From NCBI GenBank assembly GCA_964611575.1, contig CAZTAJ010000134.1, positions 1-10,409 on the forward strand: DNA of 10,409 nucleotides. The letters are read 5' to 3'. The notes beneath the pieces were generated by a model. It had not been told where the DNA came from, searched no databases, and saw nothing but the letters and a program-made list of their open reading frames with translations. Positions 6,350 through 10,409 of this stretch are shown here, in pieces. The position numbers and the translations under genes are program-made. This DNA comes from CAITUY01 sp964611575. GTDB lineage: Bacteria; Verrucomicrobiota; Kiritimatiellia; CAIKKV01; CAITUY01. Every line of letters starts with the position of its first letter. Within the stretch, counting starts at the first letter, position 1.

Positions 6350-6409
6350 CAATACCTTATCCACAACGTCCCCGTTCCTCAATACCTTATCCACAACGTC
6401 CCCGTTCCC
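6350..6409. repeat. 2 x 30-bp tandem repeat holding two DnaA-box-like nonamers
   Basis: The unit begins CAATACCTTATCCACAACGT and is repeated with only its last base changed. Each copy contains TTATCCACA (6357-6365 and 6387-6395), the exact consensus DnaA box, 30 bp apart and in the same orientation. The flanks are GC-rich (CCCCGTTCCC words) with no AT-rich unwinding region and no dnaA/dnaN/gyrB genes, so a replication origin is unlikely. Confidence 0.75.
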
Positions 6410-6455
6410 CGTTCCCGTCCCCCCCCGTTCCCGACGCGAGCCGTATCCGCGAGCG

Positions 6456-7190
6456 CTATGTGGCCTTTTTGATCTTCTGATGGCGTGGGTTTCCCGGGGC
6501 GGGCGTGGCCCAAGCCGGCCATTTCAACACGATGCCCCGCAAGCGCTCGATCGCCTCCAAGACCCGTTGTTTTGAGTTGCCCGTCAACGATCCCTTGCGT
6601 TTGCGAATCTCCGCCAGTTGATCGGACAGCAGGCCTATGAGCCGCTGGGCGTCGGCGGCAGCGTCCTCACGAGTCTCACCCGTCAGCACGACACCCGTGG
6701 AGGCTGGTTTCGGTTTCTTCGGTGCCGCCTTACCCTCCAGGGCGTCCAGTGCCCGATCCAACGAGCGGGAACTCATCTTTCGAAGCGCTGTTTGCTGGCC
6801 GGTCTGCGGGTCGGTCAGTGGCGTGTCCGGCGTCAGCGTAGCGGCGATTTCGTCGGGCAGCGCGGCAATCCTATAGAGAAGCGTTGGATCCAGGTCGAAA
6901 AAAACCGAAGCGCTTCGGTTTCTTTCGCCGAACCGGGCTACCCGCATGTAATTCTGCGCGGTGTCCGCCGAATAGTGCACATGGTTCTTCAGCCACCGCA
7001 ACCAGGCGGTCTTGGCGGAACGTTTGTCAAGCGCCTCCTTGACGGCCAGGAGTTCGGCGCCGATCGCCGCAACGATCTCGCCCAGTCTTCTTCGTGTCTT
7101 CCGTTCCTCCTCCTGCAACGCCAGGATTCGCTCGGTATGACCTCGGATCTCCGGATCGATGAGTACATCCTTCGCTTTCGCCTCAGTCAT
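6456..7190 (-). CDS. DUF3102-like protein
   Basis: A 244-residue soluble protein that resembles the DUF3102 family, found on phages, plasmids and genomic islands. The family-like core is a helix ALQEEERKTRRRLGEIVAAI (25-44), then AELLAVKEAL and WLRWLKNHVHYSADTAQNYM (63-82) with RVARFG. This is the usual layout of an N-terminal helix, a W-x-x-W-L element and a helix-turn-helix-like 'S-x-x-TAQ-x-YMR' stretch. A linker region (LTDPQTGQQTALRKMSSRSL) and a charged helix-rich C-terminus (IGLLSDQLAEIRKRKG) follow. The start at 7190 is chosen for AAGGTG seven nt upstream. Residues about 88-98 (GERNRSASVFF) are encoded by a 32-bp palindrome and look inserted. It is last in the leftward cluster, 81 nt after the small coupled ORF. 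DNA binding is inferred, and function is unknown. Confidence 0.78.
   Translation of the reverse strand: MTEAKAKDVLIDPEIRGHTERILALQEEERKTRRRLGEIVAAIGAELLAVKEALDKRSAKTAWLRWLKNHVHYSADTAQNYMRVARFGERNRSASVFFDLDPTLLYRIAALPDEIAATLTPDTPLTDPQTGQQTALRKMSSRSLDRALDALEGKAAPKKPKPASTGVVLTGETREDAAADAQRLIGLLSDQLAEIRKRKGSLTGNSKQRVLEAIERLRGIVLKWPAWATPAPGNPRHQKIKKAT
6896..6927. repeat. 32-bp palindrome inside the DUF3102-like gene
   Basis: The 16-bp arms have one mismatch and there is no loop; the centre is the perfect palindrome AAACCGAAGCGCTTCGGTTT. On the gene strand it reads in frame as ERNRSASVF, between the conserved YMRVARFG and DLDPTLLYRIAALPDEI. Confidence 0.85.
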
Positions 7191-7270
7191 CGGTTTCACC
7201 TTCCCCCCCCTCCGGCCACCTCCCATGTCACTCGTCATTCTTCACCCGTCACTTCCTTCTCCCCCCCCCC

Positions 7271-7351
7271 TCACCCTCCCACAAACCGCCCACCCTCCAC
7301 CTGCCTCGCCTGCCCCAACGTCATCAACGTCCGCAACAATTCCTCGGCCAT
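7271..7351 (-). CDS. 26-codon ORF copying the methyltransferase C-terminus
   Basis: The predicted peptide begins MAEELLRTLMTLGQARQVEG and ends GRFVGG. It matches the last 26 residues of the methyltransferase (KVDELLKTLVTLGQAREVEG...) with about six differences. It has an excellent ribosome site, AAAAGGAGGT (7356-7365) with a 4-nt spacer. That site overlaps the ORF6N gene's TGA stop (7354-7356), so translation would be coupled. A run of ten G follows the stop. It may be a real small protein, equal to the recognition helix and wing of a winged-helix domain, or just the 3' stub left by a recombination event that joined a methyltransferase tail to the ORF6N gene. Conservation of the reading frame slightly favours expression. 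Confidence 0.4.
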   Translation of the reverse strand: MAEELLRTLMTLGQARQVEGGRFVGG

Positions 7352-7353
7352 GG

Positions 7354-7920
7354 TCACCTCCTTTTCGCACGGTAGGGCGCACGCGCTTCTTTGACGTGAA
7401 ACCCGATTTCTCGAGACGGTTCCGTTGGCGGGGCCATGAGTTCGTGGATGGCCTCGAACACGGTGCGGATGCTGGTGTCGTGGCTCTCGATCCTGCGCTC
7501 CAGTTCGGCCAGTCTGTGAGCAAGTTCCTTGTGCAATGCGAGCGCCTCTCGTAGACGCACGAATACCCGCATGACGGCAATGTTCACCTGGATGGCGCGC
7601 GGACTGCGCAACACGCTCGACAGCATGGCCACCCCTTCCTGCGTGAAGACATGAGGTAGATATTTGATGTTCTGCCCTCGCTTCAAGGTTCCAAATTGGA
7701 ACCTTGAAGCCGCGCATGCTTCCGCCTCGTCCAGCGTAAGCTCGAACATGAAGTCATCCGGGAATCGGTCGAGATTACGTTGGACGGCCTTGTTGAGATT
7801 CTTGGTCTCAACGCCGTACATCGCCGCAAGATCGCGGTCCAGCATGACCCTCTGACCACGGATCAGCAGGATTGACTCCTCGATGTGTTTTGGCCGAATC
7901 AGCGATGTTCCATTATCCAT
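7354..7920 (-). CDS. ORF6N-domain DNA-binding protein
   Basis: A 188-residue protein of the ORF6N family, common in prophages, mobile elements and genomic islands and related to KilA-N/phage antirepressor modules. The N-terminal domain (about 11-110) shows all the expected blocks: ESILLIRGQRVMLDRDLAAM (15-34), YGVETKNLNKAVQRNLDRFP (35-54), DDFMFELT, then KYLPHVFTQEGVAMLSSVLR (86-105) and AIQVNIAVMRVFVRLRE. A coiled-coil helix (about 124-150) and the family ending IGFHVKEAR follow. Residues 66-80 come from a palindromic repeat replacing the usual 'LRSQ' type linker, but the rest appears full length. ATG 7920 is preferred; ATG 7935 is also possible and lies within repeat-like words. It begins 37 nt after the methyltransferase stop on the same strand, fitting an operon. 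Confidence 0.92.
   Translation of the reverse strand: MDNGTSLIRPKHIEESILLIRGQRVMLDRDLAAMYGVETKNLNKAVQRNLDRFPDDFMFELTLDEAEACAASRFQFGTLKRGQNIKYLPHVFTQEGVAMLSSVLRSPRAIQVNIAVMRVFVRLREALALHKELAHRLAELERRIESHDTSIRTVFEAIHELMAPPTEPSREIGFHVKEARAPYRAKRR
7681..7725. repeat. Palindromic element inside the ORF6N gene
   Basis: A perfect 14-bp inverted repeat CTTCAAGGTTCCAA-A-TTGGAACCTTGAAG (7681-7709) is followed by a hairpin GAAGC-CGCGCAT-GCTTC (7705-7721). It reads in frame as EACAASRFQFGTLK. A 43-bp intergenic copy lies at 6012-6054. Confidence 0.9.
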
Positions 7921-7956
7921 GGCTCTGTCAACCATCCACCATTAACCATTCCGCTT

Positions 7957-10409
7957 TCACCCACCCACAAACCGCCCGCCCTCGACCTCGCGCGCCTGCC
8001 CCAAGGTCACCAACGTCTTCAGCAGTTCATCCACCTTGCTCACGCGTGCCCGCGCAAAGCCTTTGGCAATATCCGCCGCCGTGGCCGGCCCATTCTGCTT
8101 CACCAATGCCTCGCGGATCGCGCGGACCTGGTCCGGGAGCGTCTTCGGCCAGGGGGAAGGTGGGAGGTGTTGGGTGGGAGGTGATAGCGATTCAGTCACA
8201 GGAAGATGGCGCCGGGGACGGCGGCTACTACAGGGCTCCTCGGTCTCCGGGATGTCGAGTTCTTTCTGACACCTGACACCCGACACCTGACACCTTTTCT
8301 CCTGGTACTCCTTCCTCAGCCACCGCACCTGCCCCTTGGCTTCCTCCGCCGCCCGCTCGGCGTTGAGTGCTACCAGCCTCTCCAGGATCTGTTCGTCCGT
8401 CAGCGTCTTGGGCCAGCCGTAGGCCTCGAAGACCGCCGCATCGAGATCGTCGTGCAACTGCTTCAGGACCGACACCAGGCCTTGCTCGTGAATGACCTTG
8501 TCCTTGGCAGTGAGTACTTCGCTACTGAGGTCGGCATGTGTCTTGGGTAGGGCCGGGTTTATCCCGGCCACTCCTGGCCGGCGTAAAGCCGGCCCTACCT
8601 GTCGTTCCGTCGGTGACTGACTCCTGCCAGACTCAGCAGCGCGCAACTTCTCCATCACGTTGTACATGCCGGTCATCGTGAGATCCGGATGCGCCGCCTG
8701 CTGCCGCTTCCGGTGCGCGTCCAGTTGCTCGGCCAGCTCCCGAATACGCGCCTTCTGCGCGTCTGTCGCCGCCGGGAAGGGGAAGGTCTCGAAACAACGG
8801 GTCTTCACGTAGACGGGATCGTTCCCGACGCCAAGGTGACTTCCTTGCGCCAGTGCCCAGCACACATGAAGCTGACTGCTGAGAACACCGAGGAAATAGG
8901 CATCGTCCAACGCGACGTTGATCAACTTATTGTCAGGGAGAACCATCTGATCAAGGAACACAAAAAACCGGTGCTTGGACGTCTCAGCGGTGGCGATGTA
9001 GCGGGAGAGGCCGGATAAGGCGGGACGCATCTCCCCTCTCGGCTCTCCGAACACCCACCACTTGTCTCGGTAACTTTTCCGATTGTTCTGATCCCTTTCC
9101 GGTTTCACGCGTTCCACCACGCACTGATACACAGTGGGGAAGCGACTGCGAACCTCGGCCTCGGTTAAGCCGAATAGGTCAATCACCATGACGTCGCGAG
9201 GGGTTGCGGTCAGATCGCGACCGTTGCGGTATAGTCGGATGTGCTGATCAAGTCCTGGAACCTTCCCCAACCCAAGCGTCGCAGCTTCGTCGAGGGTCAC
9301 GATAAACCCGGCACCAATGATCTGAACCCCTCGGTAACCTAACTGCCCGTTGGACAAGAGCAAAACCGCCCCCGCCACATCCGCACCGCACGTCAGATCG
9401 GCATTGATCCGGCCTCTCACACTCGCAAGTTCCACATCGTACCCATCGCCCTCGGTTTCCTTCTCGCTCACGACCCGGCTCAACACGCCGTCGTGCGTGC
9501 CCACCGTGCCCACGGTCATGGCGATCCGCACGGCCGCGCCGTCGGCCGCATCGACCCAGGGGTGGTCGGGGATGGCGAAGAGGAGGGAGAGCGGTCTATC
9601 CCCGGCCACCCAATGGAGGGGCACGCTTCGTCGTGCCCTCTTGTCCATGCTCTCACTCGGCGCCGACGAAGCGGCGCCCTCCAGCGGACGCGACAGAGCG
9701 CGGCCCTCCATGGCGGTCTCCACCACCCGACGGTTGAAGGTCTGGCGGAGACTGTTGGTGGTCACGAACCCGAACCGCTGGATCTTTCCGGCCCGCGCGA
9801 GTTTGGCCGCGTGATTCCACCAGTACATGACGAAGTCGCTGGATTCACCCACGTCGGCATGCACCGTGCGCACCGTCTCGGTATAGCCGTCGCCCAGCGC
9901 CTGACGCATCATGGCGGGACCGATGAATGGCGGATTCCCGACCACATACTCGGCTTCCGGCCATTCCGCCGCGCGCGGGTTGACATAGCGAACCACGGGC
10001 GTGCGGGACGCTTCGTCGGGCACCTCGCGGCCGGTCACCGGGTGCGGCTTCGTGGTCCGCCCGTCCCAGCGCGTCACCGGTTGGCCGGCGGCATCGAGCT
10101 CGGGCTCGACCTTGTCATACGCGATCAGCGCGTCCTTGCACTGAATGTTGCGGAAATTACGGATGATCGGCTGCGGCGGGTTGACGTTACCCCGGTTGCG
10201 GAAATGCCACTGGAGCGTGCCGATCCACAGCACGAGTTCGGCAATCGCGGCGGCGCGCGGGTTGATCTCCAGCCCGAAGAACTGATGCGGCCCCACCGTC
10301 TCGCCGGCCATGTCGAGCACGGCCTGCCGGTCGCCCAGCGAGTTGAGCAGGTCCAGCACCTCGCCCTCGATGCGCTTGAGGTGTTCGAGGGTCACGTAGA
10401 GGAAATTGC
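7957..10409 (-). CDS. MmeI/YeeA-like DNA methyltransferase, likely type IIG restriction-modification (5' end cut by window edge)
   Basis: At least 816 residues of an N6-adenine-type DNA methyltransferase of the MmeI/YeeA-like class, probably the modification and target-recognition part of a fused restriction enzyme. The reading continues to the window edge (NFLYVTLEHL), so the N-terminal nuclease and the DPACGSG part of motif I lie outside. Numbering from the codon at 10395: FFGLEINPRAAAIAEL (39-54) follows motif I, the catalytic motif IV is VVGNPPFIGP (151-160), and FVMYWWNHAAKLARAGK and FGFVTTNSLRQTFNRR follow. The target-recognition region includes KWWVFGEPRGEMRPAL, LPDNKLINVAL and RCFETFPFP. 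The C-terminus resembles a winged-helix domain (WPKTLPDQVRAIREAL ... VEGGRFVGG). Four repeat-like segments lie in frame (9613-9711, 8546-8599, 8266-8294, 8152-8183). The ORF6N gene follows by 37 nt. Confidence 0.93.
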   Translation of the reverse strand, partial: NFLYVTLEHLKRIEGEVLDLLNSLGDRQAVLDMAGETVGPHQFFGLEINPRAAAIAELVLWIGTLQWHFRNRGNVNPPQPIIRNFRNIQCKDALIAYDKVEPELDAAGQPVTRWDGRTTKPHPVTGREVPDEASRTPVVRYVNPRAAEWPEAEYVVGNPPFIGPAMMRQALGDGYTETVRTVHADVGESSDFVMYWWNHAAKLARAGKIQRFGFVTTNSLRQTFNRRVVETAMEGRALSRPLEGAASSAPSESMDKRARRSVPLHWVAGDRPLSLLFAIPDHPWVDAADGAAVRIAMTVGTVGTHDGVLSRVVSEKETEGDGYDVELASVRGRINADLTCGADVAGAVLLLSNGQLGYRGVQIIGAGFIVTLDEAATLGLGKVPGLDQHIRLYRNGRDLTATPRDVMVIDLFGLTEAEVRSRFPTVYQCVVERVKPERDQNNRKSYRDKWWVFGEPRGEMRPALSGLSRYIATAETSKHRFFVFLDQMVLPDNKLINVALDDAYFLGVLSSQLHVCWALAQGSHLGVGNDPVYVKTRCFETFPFPAATDAQKARIRELAEQLDAHRKRQQAAHPDLTMTGMYNVMEKLRAAESGRSQSPTERQVGPALRRPGVAGINPALPKTHADLSSEVLTAKDKVIHEQGLVSVLKQLHDDLDAAVFEAYGWPKTLTDEQILERLVALNAERAAEEAKGQVRWLRKEYQEKRCQVSGVRCQKELDIPETEEPCSSRRPRRHLPVTESLSPPTQHLPPSPWPKTLPDQVRAIREALVKQNGPATAADIAKGFARARVSKVDELLKTLVTLGQAREVEGGRFVGG
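8152..8183. repeat. Low-complexity GGTGGGAGGTG phrase in the methyltransferase gene
   Basis: The plus strand reads GGTGGGAGGTGTTGGGTGGG and then AGGTG; on the gene strand it gives LSPPTQHLPPSP in frame. The same CCTCCCACC-type words fill the intergenic stretch at about 5870-5900. It lies in a linker ahead of the C-terminal winged-helix-like domain. Confidence 0.6.
8266..8294. repeat. CTGACACC word repeat in the methyltransferase gene
   Basis: The plus strand reads CTGACACCTGACACCCGACA and then CCTGACACC, four near-copies of a 7-8 bp word. On the gene strand it gives RCQVSGVRCQK in frame, a Cys-rich insert after WLRKEYQEK, where the family has a variable linker. Confidence 0.7.
8546..8599. 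repeat. 54-bp composite hairpin inside the methyltransferase gene
   Basis: The outer arms GGTAGGGCCGG (8546-8556) and CCGGCCCTACC (8589-8599) enclose two hairpins: GGCCGGG-TTTAT-CCCGGCC (8551-8569) and GGCCGGC-GTAAA-GCCGGCC (8576-8594). The layout is the same as the intergenic GGCTACA elements. At 54 bp it equals 18 codons and reads VGPALRRPGVAGINPALP on the gene strand. Confidence 0.88.
9613..9711. repeat. 99-bp hairpin array inside the methyltransferase gene
   Basis: The outer arms ATGGAGGG (9613-9620) and CCCTCCAT (9704-9711) enclose hairpins GGGCACG-CTTCGT-CGTGCCC (9619-9638) and GGCGCCG-ACGAAG-CGGCGCC (9659-9678), plus an imperfect GGACGCG/CGCGGCC stem near the right end. At 99 bp it equals 33 codons, read as an Arg/Ser/Ala-rich insert (EGRALSRPLEGAASSAPSES ...) between FNRRVVETAM and AGDRPLSLLFAIPDHPW. 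Confidence 0.88.

Larger units (their letters stand above)
5612..6455. other. Long repeat-rich intergenic region
   Basis: About 840 bp with no gene that I can support. It carries two decayed methyltransferase tail copies (about 5719-5759 and 5901-5941), a composite hairpin (5783-5841), a CT-rich stretch of CCTCCCACC-like words (about 5855-5900), a 27-bp hairpin copy (5973-5999), an intergenic copy of the palindrome found in the ORF6N gene (6012-6054), copy 2 of the 101-bp repeat (6064-6164), a 2 x 28-bp tandem repeat (6146-6201), a third hairpin array (6243-6290), and a 2 x 30-bp tandem repeat (6350-6409) followed by CGTTCCC-like words. Leftward ORFs such as 5635-6129 run entirely through these repeats and are rejected. 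Confidence 0.75.

Noticed and set aside
6146..6409. Possible CRISPR array in the tandem repeats
   Set aside because: There are only two copies of each unit, with no unique spacers of regular length and no cas genes.
6350..6409. Chromosomal or plasmid replication origin
   Set aside because: Only two DnaA-like boxes exist, both inside one duplicated unit, with no AT-rich region, iterons tied to a rep gene, or origin-linked genes.
9350..9814. Rightward ORF of 154 codons opposite the methyltransferase
   Set aside because: Antisense shadow of a gene with clear methyltransferase motifs; the composition is Ser/Arg-rich without a family match.

Overview
The window is GC-rich bacterial DNA with densely packed protein genes and no rRNA, tRNA or CRISPR array. 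No taxonomic marker gene is present. The recurring GC-rich composite hairpins, short dispersed intergenic phrases and the protein families suggest a member of the PVC group (Verrucomicrobiota, Kiritimatiellota or Lentisphaerota), but this is a low-confidence inference.

Left part (1-4392): an ordinary chromosomal block. A RecD2-type helicase gene runs leftward off the window edge. Divergent from it is a CsgG-like secreted lipoprotein gene. Two leftward metabolic genes follow, a VOC/glyoxalase-fold protein and a fumarylacetoacetate hydrolase (FAH) family enzyme. A 28-bp imperfect inverted repeat lies between them.

Middle part (4393-6455): mostly non-coding and repeat-rich. It surrounds one small leftward operon of two predicted lipoproteins joined by an ATGA overlap. 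The repeats include a 101-bp direct repeat, two 59-62 bp composite hairpins, further hairpin elements, two short tandem repeats (one holding two perfect DnaA-box-like nonamers), a relic of a four-helix-bundle protein gene, and two decayed copies of the 3' tail of the methyltransferase gene further right.

Right part (6456-10409): a leftward accessory cluster. In transcription order it holds a MmeI/YeeA-like DNA methyltransferase (probably a fused restriction-modification enzyme, 5' end off the window), an ORF6N-domain DNA-binding protein, a 26-codon ORF that copies the methyltransferase C-terminus and is coupled to the ORF6N stop, and a DUF3102-like protein. This looks like a restriction-modification/defence or mobile-element cargo locus.

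The most striking observation is that palindromic elements resembling the intergenic hairpins lie inside all three large genes of this cluster without breaking their frames. There are two hairpin arrays plus two low-complexity phrases in the methyltransferase, one palindrome in ORF6N and one in the DUF3102-like gene. The ORF6N element has a near-identical intergenic copy, which is the best evidence that these are dispersed elements. The behaviour recalls Rickettsia palindromic elements. In addition, copies of the methyltransferase 3' tail occur at several gene boundaries, hinting at cassette-like assembly.
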